56,812 nt of DNA, from positions 1 through 56,812 of the forward strand of contig CAMCXW010000011.1 in NCBI GenBank assembly GCA_945883625.1, in the 5' to 3' direction. Positions 18,251 through 26,062 of the stretch are shown here, one piece after another. This DNA is from Spirosoma fluviale. GTDB taxonomy: Bacteria; Bacteroidota; Bacteroidia; Cytophagales; Spirosomataceae. Both the position numbers and the translations under genes were made by a program. The notes under the pieces were generated by a model that had not been told where the DNA came from, did no database searches, and saw only the letters and a program-made list of their open reading frames with translations. Position 1 is the stretch's first letter. Each line of letters opens with the position of its first letter.

Positions 18251-19648
18251 ATGAAAAGTAAATTAAATGTAATGGATGCCTCACTTTTAGTGATGGGCTC
18301 AATGATTGGTTCCGGTATATTTTTAGTGAGTTCAGAAGTAGGGCGTCAGCTAGGCTCCCCTATTTGGTGGATTGGTACGTGGGTATTAACAAGTTTTTTA
18401 ACCATTACTGGAGCCTATGCCTACGGAAAACTATCGTCTAAATTTCCTGCAACAGGCGGCCAATACATTTATTTAAAAGAAGCCTACAATCCTTTAATAG
18501 GTTTTCTATTTGGCTGGACTACTTTTTTAGTCATCCAAACGGGAACAATTGCAGCTGTTGCAGTTGCTTTTGCCAAATATGCCGGTTTTATCTTCCCCGA
18601 AGTGATTACGGATGTTCCTTTGGTAGGTGACTACATAACAAGCCAACAAATTTTGGCTGCCTTATTAATCGCTACATTAACGGCGGCTAATCTAAAAGGA
18701 ATTTCATTTGCCTCCATTATTCAAAATATATTTACGATAACTAAAATTGGCGCCATAATTGCCATCATTTTTATCGGACTTTACGTAGGAATTTCCAACG
18801 ACTGGATACATTTCTCTAATTTTTTTGAACCAGGAAAAACCTATAGTGAAACCACAAAATCATTTGAAAATGTATCTACACCAGCCCTAATAACACTTTT
18901 TGGAGCAGCCATGATAGGTCCATTATTTTCATCTTCAGCTTGGAACAATGTCACTTTTGCAAGTCAGGATTTCGAACATCCTCAAAAAACAATCGCTAAA
19001 GGACTCGTGTACGGCTCTGCCTTAGTGTGCCTTTTATATATGTTGACAAATTTAGCCTACCTAGGAATTATGCCCCTAACTGGCGACCCTTCTGGTACAA
19101 CTACCTATGCGCGCGGAATTATGTTTGCTAGTCAAGATCGATTAGGATCCGCAGCATTGCAAACGGTTCTTGGGGATATTGGCGCATTAATCATGGCCAT
19201 ATTAATCATGATTTCCACATTCGGATGCAACAATGGAATCATACTCGCAGGAGGGCGTTTATTCGAAGCGATGGCGCATGATAAACTATTTTTTGCCCAA
19301 GCAGCTAAAACGAATACGAATGGTGCACCGGCATATTCATTATGGATACAAGGAATATGGGCAATTCTATTATGCTTTTCTGGATCTTATGGTAGTCTAT
19401 TAGACTTCACCGTTTTCGCCATTCTACTATTTTACTTTCTAACGGTCTTGGCTGTATTTAATACCAAAATCATGGGAGAACCAGTCGAATTACGCGATAA
19501 AATTTTACTAAGTACCTATTTAATTATCTTAGTTCTAATCGCAGGAAATCTTTTATATATGAAAACGATACCATCTACCATCGGACTATTAATCGTATTG
19601 GCTGGTATTCCTTTTTATTATTTTATGCGCAAAAATCAACGTAATTGA
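18251..19648 (+). CDS. APC family amino acid permease
   Basis: A 465-residue polytopic inner-membrane transporter of the amino acid-polyamine-organocation superfamily. The first helix has the substrate-backbone motif GSMIGSGIF; about twelve hydrophobic segments follow, with LTSFLTITGAYAYGKLSSKFPATGGQY spanning helices 2 and 3 in the family pattern. The substrate is not evident; LAT-like exchangers in Bacteroidota carry neutral or basic amino acids. It is monocistronic, diverges from the ECF sigma gene, and its 3' end overlaps the convergent hydrolase gene by 13 bases. The palindrome at 18111-18139 lies upstream. Confidence 0.9.
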   Translation: MKSKLNVMDASLLVMGSMIGSGIFLVSSEVGRQLGSPIWWIGTWVLTSFLTITGAYAYGKLSSKFPATGGQYIYLKEAYNPLIGFLFGWTTFLVIQTGTIAAVAVAFAKYAGFIFPEVITDVPLVGDYITSQQILAALLIATLTAANLKGISFASIIQNIFTITKIGAIIAIIFIGLYVGISNDWIHFSNFFEPGKTYSETTKSFENVSTPALITLFGAAMIGPLFSSSAWNNVTFASQDFEHPQKTIAKGLVYGSALVCLLYMLTNLAYLGIMPLTGDPSGTTTYARGIMFASQDRLGSAALQTVLGDIGALIMAILIMISTFGCNNGIILAGGRLFEAMAHDKLFFAQAAKTNTNGAPAYSLWIQGIWAILLCFSGSYGSLLDFTVFAILLFYFLTVLAVFNTKIMGEPVELRDKILLSTYLIILVLIAGNLLYMKTIPSTIGLLIVLAGIPFYYFMRKNQRN

Positions 19649-20544
19649 TTCGCTGAAAACCAATTAGCTAGATCATCAAACCAGCGATTAGGTGTCGTTT
19701 TGTTAGTCAATCCAAAGCCGTGACCACCTTTGGCATATTGAATGTAGTCCGCTGCTACACCAAAAGAATTTAACTTTTCAATATAAGCTAACGAATTCCT
19801 AACAGGAACCGCTTTGTCATCCGCCGCATGTACAATAAATGCTGGTGGTGTTTTTGAATTTACCTGCTCCTCGTTGGAAAACAGGTGTAAAAGATCTTCA
19901 GAAGGGTTATTTCCAACCAAATTTTGACGAGAACCCGCATGTGCATGATCTCTAAATGTCACAACAGGATATAAAAGAATTTGAAAATCAGGACGCAAAT
20001 TTATTCCATCATTTAGACCCACATAATCTTTATCAAAATGTGTCGCAGCTGTAGATGCCAAATGCCCGCCTGCCGAGAAACCCATAATACCTACCTTAGT
20101 AGGATCTACTTTCCACTTTTGGGCTTGTTGGCGAACTAACCGAATCGCTTGTTGGGCATCTTGCAACGGTGCAAACTCTTTATTAACTTGATTGACATCA
20201 TTTGGTATTCGATAGTATAAAACCAATGCAGAAACTCCAATCTCATTAAACTTTTTTGCAATATCTGTTCCCTCATGCGTAGACGCTAAGATGCGATATC
20301 CCCCTCCTGGGCATATAACAACAAATGGTGTAGGGTTATTACTTGCATTTGGTGCCAAAAACAAGGTATAAGTAGGTATTGAAACATTAGATACACGCAT
20401 GATTCCATCCGTTGTTGCACTAGAAACTAAATTAGGAGCTTCCTTATAGTTGGGGATTTTATCGGCATACAAACGTGTATCACCTTGTGCATTAACGCTA
20501 AATGAAACTGACATGGCGAAAAGAGTTAAAAATACGTATTTCAT
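19636..20544 (-). CDS. secreted alpha/beta hydrolase (esterase-like)
   Basis: A 302-residue alpha/beta-hydrolase with a signal peptide (MKYVFLTLFAMSVSFSVNAQ). The oxyanion segment is CPGGGYRILA, the nucleophile Ser157 lies in GFSAGG, and the acid and base appear at Asp242 or Asp243 (HAADDKAVP) and His275 (GGHGFGL). The pattern matches the BD-FAE/acetyl-xylan-esterase-like carbohydrate esterases of Bacteroidota. A periplasmic deacetylase of plant polysaccharide or xylo-oligosaccharide is plausible, but the substrate is not proven. It starts four bases after the EamA stop and is probably last in the rpsP-rimM-trmD-EamA transcript. Confidence 0.87.
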   Translation of the reverse strand: MKYVFLTLFAMSVSFSVNAQGDTRLYADKIPNYKEAPNLVSSATTDGIMRVSNVSIPTYTLFLAPNASNNPTPFVVICPGGGYRILASTHEGTDIAKKFNEIGVSALVLYYRIPNDVNQVNKEFAPLQDAQQAIRLVRQQAQKWKVDPTKVGIMGFSAGGHLASTAATHFDKDYVGLNDGINLRPDFQILLYPVVTFRDHAHAGSRQNLVGNNPSEDLLHLFSNEEQVNSKTPPAFIVHAADDKAVPVRNSLAYIEKLNSFGVAADYIQYAKGGHGFGLTNKTTPNRWFDDLANWFSANQLR

Positions 20545-20548
20545 AGAA

Positions 20549-21460
20549 TTATGGTTTAGATTTATCTGTAGTTATCAAAACAACTGCCAATAGTATACAA
20601 AAACTGGCAAATATTAAAATCGGATGTAGTGGTTCCTGCAAAATAATGTATCCCAAAATCAAGGCTATTAATGGGTTAACATAGGTATATGTCGCCACTA
20701 ATGTCGCATCACAAGCTTTTGATAAAAATCCAAATAAAGAAAAACCTAACATCGAACCAATTAAAGCTAAATAAAAGAAAACACCGAATGCCTTGATGGG
20801 CAACTCAGTAACGGAAAACGTGCTTAAATCTCCATGTATTGTACTGGCTACCAATACTATCAAGCCGCCAGAAATCATTTGAATCGAACAAACTTGGGTA
20901 AAATGATAGACATTTGATTGCGTAAACTGGATACGAAAAACACCGTAATTCCACCCTAAAACAGCCACAGATAAAAAACTTATGCCCATAAAGAATTCAG
21001 ATTCTTTACCAGCTATGGCCAAGGACTTTTGGGACATGAGGAGTAAAATACCTATTAATCCGCCTACGGTTCCTAAGATTTTACGCGCATTGGGTTTTCG
21101 ACCCGAAATCCAGAAAAAAACAACCAATAACATGGGACCTAGTGCCATGAAAACAGACGAAAAACCAGAAGGAACAATCGATCCAGCTAAAGCCATAAAT
21201 CCATTTCCTAGAGTAATCAGCAAAAATCCTGCTTGTAAATGTACTTTCCAATGCTGATTAGTCATTTTCTTCCAATGACCTCCCGCTAAAGACCAAGCTA
21301 ACAATAAAACACCTGCTGTCAGATTACGAGAAAAAGTGATCACCATGGGAGGCAAATACTCCAACAAAATACGGACGCTAAGAAAAGTTGATCCCCATAT
21401 CAAATACAATAACCCTAAGGATATTACCACTTTTGGACTTAGCGTATTGTTGGGTTGCAT
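20549..21460 (-). CDS. EamA/DMT family transporter
   Basis: A 303-residue drug/metabolite transporter with ten predicted helices in two EamA repeats. The first repeat has LLYLIWGSTFLSVRILL and the second begins near residue 150 (GISFLSVAVLGWNYGVF), with the typical TYVNPLIALILGYIILQEPL near the end. Substrates of this family include amino acids and other metabolites; nothing here identifies one. It starts one base after the trmD stop, so it is read with the ribosomal operon, an unexpected partner. Confidence 0.88.
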   Translation of the reverse strand: MQPNNTLSPKVVISLGLLYLIWGSTFLSVRILLEYLPPMVITFSRNLTAGVLLLAWSLAGGHWKKMTNQHWKVHLQAGFLLITLGNGFMALAGSIVPSGFSSVFMALGPMLLVVFFWISGRKPNARKILGTVGGLIGILLLMSQKSLAIAGKESEFFMGISFLSVAVLGWNYGVFRIQFTQSNVYHFTQVCSIQMISGGLIVLVASTIHGDLSTFSVTELPIKAFGVFFYLALIGSMLGFSLFGFLSKACDATLVATYTYVNPLIALILGYIILQEPLHPILIFASFCILLAVVLITTDKSKP

Positions 21461-21461
21461 A

Positions 21462-22139
21462 TTAATCCGTTAATAAATCAGGTCTTCGTTGCATGGTCCG
21501 CTGAACAGCTTGCTCATGTCGCCACGCTTCAATCAACTTATCATTACCTGAACGTAAAATTTCAGGAACATCCATACCTTGAAACGAAGCAGGACGTGTA
21601 TATACTGGAGGAGCTAATAAACCATCTTGAAAAGAATCAGTAAGTGCCGACATTTCATCGCCGATGGCTCCAGGCATTAAACGGATAATAGCGTCTGCGC
21701 AAACAGCAGCAGCAAGTTCACCTCCAGAAAGTACATAATCGCCTATGGATATTTCTTTGGTCACATATTTCTCACGCACACGCTCATCGATTCCTTTATA
21801 ATGCCCACAAATAAATATCATATTGGTACATAGACTCAACTGATTAGCTAATCCTTGTTTAAATACAAGTCCATCAGGCGTAAAAAATATAATCTCGTCA
21901 TACGTACGGTCAACCAACAAAGAATCAAGACATTTAGTCAACGGCTCAATCGAGATGACCATACCTGCCCCACCACCAAACGGATAATCATCTACTTGTT
22001 TATGTTTCTTTTCTGAAAAGTCATGCAAGTCATGTAAGACTATTTCAACTAAACCTGTAGTAGCCGCACGTTTACAAATTGAATGCTCAAAAAAGCTCGA
22101 CATTAAATTCGGAACTACAGAAATGATATCAATCCGCAT
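21462..22139 (-). CDS. trmD: tRNA (guanine37-N1)-methyltransferase
   Basis: TrmD methylates G37 next to the anticodon using S-adenosylmethionine and prevents frameshifting. The SPOUT trefoil-knot motifs are visible: [22 protein letters not shown], and [17 protein letters not shown] start at the ATG at 22139 ([10 protein letters not shown], the conserved N-terminus), giving 225 residues; an ATG four codons upstream at 22151 is possible. The gene overlaps the end of rimM by 11 bases. The rpsP-rimM-trmD order is widely conserved, though rplS is not present here. Confidence 0.96.
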   Translation of the reverse strand: MRIDIISVVPNLMSSFFEHSICKRAATTGLVEIVLHDLHDFSEKKHKQVDDYPFGGGAGMVISIEPLTKCLDSLLVDRTYDEIIFFTPDGLVFKQGLANQLSLCTNMIFICGHYKGIDERVREKYVTKEISIGDYVLSGGELAAAVCADAIIRLMPGAIGDEMSALTDSFQDGLLAPPVYTRPASFQGMDVPEILRSGNDKLIEAWRHEQAVQRTMQRRPDLLTD

Positions 22140-22671
22140 CATAAGATTCATTCAAATATACATCGATTAATCCTTCAGGTAACCGACTATGAACCACTTT
22201 AGCCGCTTTATCAACTTGCGGGATTATTTCATCTGTGAGTGGAATTAAGACTTCATGACCTTTATACAGCATAATCACAACGTCCTGAGCACCCGTAGAA
22301 TATACTTCTTTGACAGTACCCAAGGTTCCTAAAACAGCATCTTCTACCTGGTAATCAATTATTTCATGATAGTAAAATTGATCATCACGCAACGTGGGTA
22401 ACATTGAAATAGGTAAAAATATTTTCAAACCCACCAGCTCACGCGCTAAATCAACCGTATCGATTCCTTCAAGAAGCATTAAATTCAAATTATCTCTAAT
22501 CTGCAAATCCACGATAAAATAAGGAACCATTTCATTACCCATTTTGACAAATACAGACTCTAATTCTTCGTATTCATACGGATCGTCTACATCCAAAAAT
22601 ACGTGTACGGTGCCTTTCAAACCATGCGGTTTTGAAATAGTTCCCAACTCAAAATATTCTGTTTTTGCCAT
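22129..22671 (-). CDS. rimM: 16S rRNA processing protein RimM
   Basis: RimM helps maturation of the 30S head, binding S19. The 180-residue protein has an N-terminal RimM beta-barrel ([17 protein letters not shown]) and a C-terminal PRC-barrel ([25 protein letters not shown]), with the final EGLIDVYL typical. It lies between rpsP and trmD. A strong rho-independent terminator separates it from rpsP, so its expression is likely lower than that of S16. Confidence 0.95.
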   Translation of the reverse strand: MAKTEYFELGTISKPHGLKGTVHVFLDVDDPYEYEELESVFVKMGNEMVPYFIVDLQIRDNLNLMLLEGIDTVDLARELVGLKIFLPISMLPTLRDDQFYYHEIIDYQVEDAVLGTLGTVKEVYSTGAQDVVIMLYKGHEVLIPLTDEIIPQVDKAAKVVHSRLPEGLIDVYLNESYDAD

Positions 22672-22677
22672 AGGTAC

Positions 22678-22718
22678 AAAAAAAAATCATACAAACTTGA
22701 AAACAAATTTGTATGATT
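22678..22718 (-). terminator. Terminator/attenuator between rpsP and rimM
   Basis: AATCATACAAA (22685-22695) pairs perfectly with TTTGTATGATT (22708-22718). On the minus strand the stem is followed by a run of nine T. It lies between the rpsP stop and the rimM start, so it probably lowers rimM-trmD transcription relative to rpsP. Confidence 0.85.
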
Positions 22719-22735
22719 CTTTACAATTTAAAAAA

Positions 22736-23545
22736 TTATTCTGCTGCTGGAGCTTCTTCTGCTGCTTCCTCTGCTGCTGGAGCTTCTTCTGCTACTGGAG
22801 CTTCTTCAGCCGCTGCTTCTGCTACTGGAGTTTCCTCAACTGCTGCTTCCGCTACTGGAACTTCTTCAACTGCTGCTTCTGCTGCTGGAGCTTCTACAAC
22901 CGCTACTTCTGCTACCGGAGCTTCTTCAACCGCTACTTCTGCTACTGGAGCTTCTTCAACCGCTACTTCTGCTTCTGGAGCTTCTTCAACGGCTAGTTCT
23001 GCTACTAGAGCTTCTTCAACCGCTACTTCATCCTCATCAGTTGCATTTATTGCTTCAACAACACTAGCTACTAATGCATCATCAGCAACTTTGTTTTTTG
23101 CAGCAATAGTTTCAGCACGTGCATTTGAAACCTTAGTTTCAGCCTCCAAACGAGTTGCTTTATTTTTAGCTTTAGATTGAGCAATTTTTGTCGAATTTGC
23201 TTCAATTTGTTTCGCTTTCTCAACTTTCCAAGCTTCAAATTTAGCATCTGCTTGCTCTTGTGTTAACGCTCCTTTAATCACACCTACTTGTAAGTGCTTA
23301 GCGTATAAAATACCTTTTAAAGAAAGAATCGCACGAACCGTATCTGTTGGTTGTGCACCATTCATTACCCATTGAATCGATTGTTTTTCATTCAATACGA
23401 TTGTTGCTGGATTTGTGTTAGGATTGTATGTGCCAAGTTTCTCAACGAACTTACCGTCGCGAGGCGCACGCGCATCAGAAACGACCACATCAAACATTGC
23501 TAACTTCTTGCGTCCACGACGCGCTAATCTAATTTTAACAGCCAT
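22736..23545 (-). CDS. rpsP: 30S ribosomal protein S16 with long acidic repeat tail
   Basis: The first 80-90 residues are ordinary S16 (MAVKIRLARRGRKK, GKFVEKLGTYNPN, TDTVRAILSLKG). A Lys/Ala-rich helical extension follows to about residue 165, as in other Bacteroidota S16 proteins. From residue 171 to the end (269) there is a ten-residue repeat of the type AVEEAPVAEV in about nine copies, giving a very acidic Ala/Glu/Pro/Val tail on a basic ribosomal protein. S16 is usually 80-180 residues. The tail is in frame and free of stops, so it is expressed if the gene is. A consensus promoter and a leader hairpin lie upstream. Confidence 0.95.
   Translation of the reverse strand: MAVKIRLARRGRKKLAMFDVVVSDARAPRDGKFVEKLGTYNPNTNPATIVLNEKQSIQWVMNGAQPTDTVRAILSLKGILYAKHLQVGVIKGALTQEQADAKFEAWKVEKAKQIEANSTKIAQSKAKNKATRLEAETKVSNARAETIAAKNKVADDALVASVVEAINATDEDEVAVEEALVAELAVEEAPEAEVAVEEAPVAEVAVEEAPVAEVAVVEAPAAEAAVEEVPVAEAAVEETPVAEAAAEEAPVAEEAPAAEEAAEEAPAAE
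22739..23035 (-). repeat. 30-bp tandem coding repeats in rpsP
   Basis: About nine to ten imperfect 30-base units encode the ten-residue AVEEAPVAEV-type repeat of the S16 tail. Units near 22890-22980 are almost identical at DNA level; those nearer the 3' end are more diverged and the period breaks after residue 250. Such repeats expand or shrink by slippage. Confidence 0.9.
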
Positions 23546-23560
23546 TATACATGGGTTTGT

Positions 23561-23577
23561 GAGGGATCTCGTCCCTC
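23561..23577 (-). promoter_or_regulatory. Hairpin in the rpsP mRNA leader
   Basis: GAGGGA and TCCCTC form a six-bp stem with a five-base loop, 15 bases before the rpsP ATG and about 15 bases after the expected transcription start. It may affect translation initiation or be a site for autoregulation, but no known leader motif is recognised. Confidence 0.55.
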
Positions 23578-23596
23578 GGGTTTATAAAAATGTCTG

Positions 23597-23627
23597 CAAA
23601 AATACGATTTTCTGCTTACAATACAAA
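23597..23627 (-). promoter_or_regulatory. Consensus promoter of rpsP-rimM-trmD
   Basis: On the minus strand TTTG (23624-23627), 19 bases, then TATTTTTG (23597-23604). Both elements match the Bacteroidota housekeeping consensus exactly. Transcription should start near 23590, giving a leader of about 45 bases. Confidence 0.82.
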
Positions 23628-23637
23628 CAAAGAAAAT

Positions 23638-23999
23638 GAGAAAATAAATCGATAAGCCGAATTCTGTAAGTAGGTTTCCCTACCCTCTTATCATTTATCT
23701 TGGTGTTTCATCACTAAAACACTCTAGCAATCTACCCACTGACATCGGACGAGCAGCCCTTTTGTCTTACGACAGTCAGCCTATTTGATCTTGCAACGCG
23801 TGAGGTTTACCTATGCCTAATTTGTCACCAAATCAGCGGTGGGCTCTTACCCCACCTTTTCACCCTTACCCCGAAAGGCGGTAATTTTCTGTGGCACTAG
23901 CTGTAAAATCCTAAGATTTCCCTTCCCGTTAGGAAGCACGATGCTCTATGTTGTTCGGACTTTCCTCTTTAAAAAAGCGATAAGATGATTTATTTTCTC
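23638..23999 (-). ncRNA. rnpB: RNase P RNA (M1 RNA), bacterial type A
   Basis: The catalytic RNA of RNase P, which removes 5' leaders from tRNA precursors. On the minus strand the conserved 5' block GAGGAAAGTCCG is followed by a type A core, the AGGCATAGGTAAACC region, the GGCTGCTCGTCCG-like block and the 3' GAATTCGGCTTATCG signature. The ends are set by a perfect 13-bp P1 helix: 23987-23999 (5' strand) pairs with 23638-23650 (3' strand). The 362-base length is normal. It lies between rpsP and the DUF4403 gene and has its own promoter inside the end of the latter. Confidence 0.95.
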
Positions 24000-24003
24000 G
24001 TCA

Positions 24004-24033
24004 CAAAAGTACACTTATTTACGTAGCGTCCAA
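24004..24033 (-). promoter_or_regulatory. Promoter of rnpB
   Basis: On the minus strand TTG (24031-24033), 19 bases, then TACTTTTG (24004-24011). It ends four bases before the first base of the P1 helix. The -33 part lies inside the last codons of the DUF4403 gene. Confidence 0.75.
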
Positions 24034-25244
24034 TCACCTGACAATCTACCCAATACCAGAAATGTATCCTTTGAATAATGAATCGACTCCAAACGAACAC
24101 GAATATTTGCTCCCTGAATACCTTGGAAGTCCGTGGGTAGCCGACTAACCAACTGATCAGTCCGCATCCGCTGACCATGTATTCCATTCGTGATTTTACG
24201 TTTTATACTTTTTGAGAATAACGATTTCATCAAACCCAATGAGCCTAATTCCATAGAATTAACTTGAATTCCAATCGAATTGTCCTCTATCAAAATAGGA
24301 ACAAAATGTATGCGCATCCGTGACGCATTCTGATCTACTACCTCACATTCAAACTCCTGATTTTGAGGGTTAATTTTTAAAGCTACATGAGAGACATCGG
24401 TTTTTAGTTGGCTCGCCAACATGCCCCGAATTTCATCTAACGTAATATATACACCAATTGCCACCGTATTATCAGCAGCGGATAAGGGTTTTATCATGGG
24501 TTTTATCGACCGAGCAGCCAATTTTGCCCCTACTTGTATACGAGTTTGAATTACTAAATCCCCTTGTAAACCAAGCTGCGAGAATTGTAAATCATGTAAA
24601 TCCAAGGCAAGCGAACTCATATTGAGCCCTTTTGGCAGCAAAATTCCCGACCCAAAAATGCTATTCATTTGATCTGGAAGAATCCATTGATTGAGTTGAC
24701 TTTTTAGTTCCGAAGCTAGTACGGGATATTTAGGAATCAATAATTGATCAACAACACCGCCAACTTGAACAGGAAAACCCAATACCTTAACACTTGGCTT
24801 TTCAGTCCATTGATTATTCAATTGCAAATCATCAATTTGGTAGTTTCCAAAAGATCTTCCTTGCAAATGTAGACTGATAGCTGCCATGGATTTGGCAGAA
24901 AGTACACCTGCTGAAATCCCCGCTATTTGTGGTTTAGCATCCCATTTCATCGGAAAAACAACTTGCAATTGATTTGCACCGATTAGTCTGTAACGAACCG
25001 ATTGCTCCAAAGTTCCCGAATAAGAAAAACCTAAGGAGCTTGACTCGTTGGCAGAAATAACTCGTTGACCTACACGCAAAAATCGTCCAAATAAACTATC
25101 GTAACTAATAAACGTTTTGACAAGAATCGTAGAAAGTGCAGGCTCAGAAAATTGAGTTTCAAACTTTGCAGCTACTCCTTTTGGCTGTGGAATGGTTTTG
25201 CATGCCGCAACAAAAAGCACAAGAAATAGTAAAAAATACCGCAT
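24015..25244 (-). CDS. DUF4403-like lipoprotein
   Basis: A 409-residue protein with a lipoprotein signal (MRYFLLFLVLFVAAC, Cys15). The rest looks like repeated beta-rich segments with alternating hydrophobic residues, consistent with the DUF4403 family, which resembles lipid-binding TULIP/BPI-like folds. Function is unknown; location is presumably the outer or inner membrane, periplasm-facing. It has no obvious promoter of its own: the fabG terminator ends eight bases before its ATG. Family assignment is by general resemblance and is moderate. Confidence 0.65.
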   Translation of the reverse strand: MRYFLLFLVLFVAACKTIPQPKGVAAKFETQFSEPALSTILVKTFISYDSLFGRFLRVGQRVISANESSSLGFSYSGTLEQSVRYRLIGANQLQVVFPMKWDAKPQIAGISAGVLSAKSMAAISLHLQGRSFGNYQIDDLQLNNQWTEKPSVKVLGFPVQVGGVVDQLLIPKYPVLASELKSQLNQWILPDQMNSIFGSGILLPKGLNMSSLALDLHDLQFSQLGLQGDLVIQTRIQVGAKLAARSIKPMIKPLSAADNTVAIGVYITLDEIRGMLASQLKTDVSHVALKINPQNQEFECEVVDQNASRMRIHFVPILIEDNSIGIQVNSMELGSLGLMKSLFSKSIKRKITNGIHGQRMRTDQLVSRLPTDFQGIQGANIRVRLESIHYSKDTFLVLGRLSGDWTLRK

Positions 25245-25252
25245 AAAATTAG

Positions 25253-25287
25253 AAAAAAAGCCTCAATCTCACGAAGAAATTGAGGCT
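25253..25287 (-). terminator. Rho-independent terminator after clpC-fabG
   Basis: AGCCTCAAT (25259-25267) pairs with ATTGAGGCT (25279-25287), loop of 11 bases, followed on the minus strand by seven T. It lies between the fabG stop and the DUF4403 start. Confidence 0.88.
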
Positions 25288-25306
25288 ATAAATAAGTCAA
25301 CTAATC

Positions 25307-26062
25307 CTAGGTATACAAACCTCCATTCACATGAATCGTTTGACCCGTTACATAGGTAGATAAATCGGAACCTAAAAATAGACATACATCAGCCACCTCT
25401 TTCGCATCTCCACCACGTTTCAACGGAATTGCCTTCTTCCACTCTTCGATGGCAGCCTCATTCAATTCCTCAGTCATTTCAGTCTCAATAAATCCCGGGG
25501 CAATGGCATTGCAACGAATATTGCGTGATCCTAATTCAAGAGCTACTGATTTGGTAAATCCAATTATACCGGCTTTGGAAGCCGCATAATTTGCTTGACC
25601 TGCATTTCCTTTTACGCCAACTACCGAAGTCATGTTGATAATGGAACCAGATCTAGCTTTCATCATTGGCTTACTAACTGCTTTCGTTAGATTAAATACC
25701 GATTTTAAATTCACTCGAATAACTTCATCCCATTGCTCTTCACTCATACGCATTAATAAACCATCACGCGTGATTCCTGCATTGTTAATCAGAATATCAA
25801 TTTGACCAAAGTCATTAACAACAGAATCAGCTAATTCCTCTGCGGCATCGAACATAGAGGCATCTGAACGATATCCTTTAGCTTTAATCCCAAAAGACTC
25901 AAGCTCTTTAACAAGCGACTCACCTTTCTCCACGGAAGACAAATACGTAAATGCCACATGTGCACCAGATTGAGCAAATTGGAGTGCAATCGCACGACCA
26001 ATACCTCTAGATGCCCCTGTAACTAAAACTACTTTGTCTTTTACTAATTGCATGCTACTCAT
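25307..26062 (-). CDS. fabG: 3-oxoacyl-[acyl-carrier-protein] reductase
   Basis: FabG reduces beta-ketoacyl-ACP with NADPH in fatty acid elongation. The 251-residue classical short-chain dehydrogenase has TGASRGIG at 15-22, the NNAG strand at 93-96, and the catalytic set Ser146, Tyr159 and Lys163 (YAASK). The C-terminus ends in the family-typical VTGQTIHVNGGLYT. The start overlaps the clpC stop by one base (TAATG); a second ATG at residue 4 is an alternative. It is probably translated with clpC, an unusual pairing. Confidence 0.92.
   Translation of the reverse strand: MSSMQLVKDKVVLVTGASRGIGRAIALQFAQSGAHVAFTYLSSVEKGESLVKELESFGIKAKGYRSDASMFDAAEELADSVVNDFGQIDILINNAGITRDGLLMRMSEEQWDEVIRVNLKSVFNLTKAVSKPMMKARSGSIINMTSVVGVKGNAGQANYAASKAGIIGFTKSVALELGSRNIRCNAIAPGFIETEMTEELNEAAIEEWKKAIPLKRGGDAKEVADVCLFLGSDLSTYVTGQTIHVNGGLYT

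Noticed and set aside
22544-22996. Open frame on the plus strand rich in Phe, Trp and Cys
   Set aside because: Another shadow of the rpsP repeats and the rimM start; composition is an artefact of the repeat.
22739-23035. Regular 30-bp repeats that might be CRISPR
   Set aside because: The repeats are contiguous with no unique spacers and encode a ten-residue peptide repeat in the rpsP frame.
22713-23180. Open frame on the plus strand rich in Ser, Thr and Ala
   Set aside because: It is the antisense reading of the 30-bp repeats in rpsP; low complexity, no promoter and no conserved motif.
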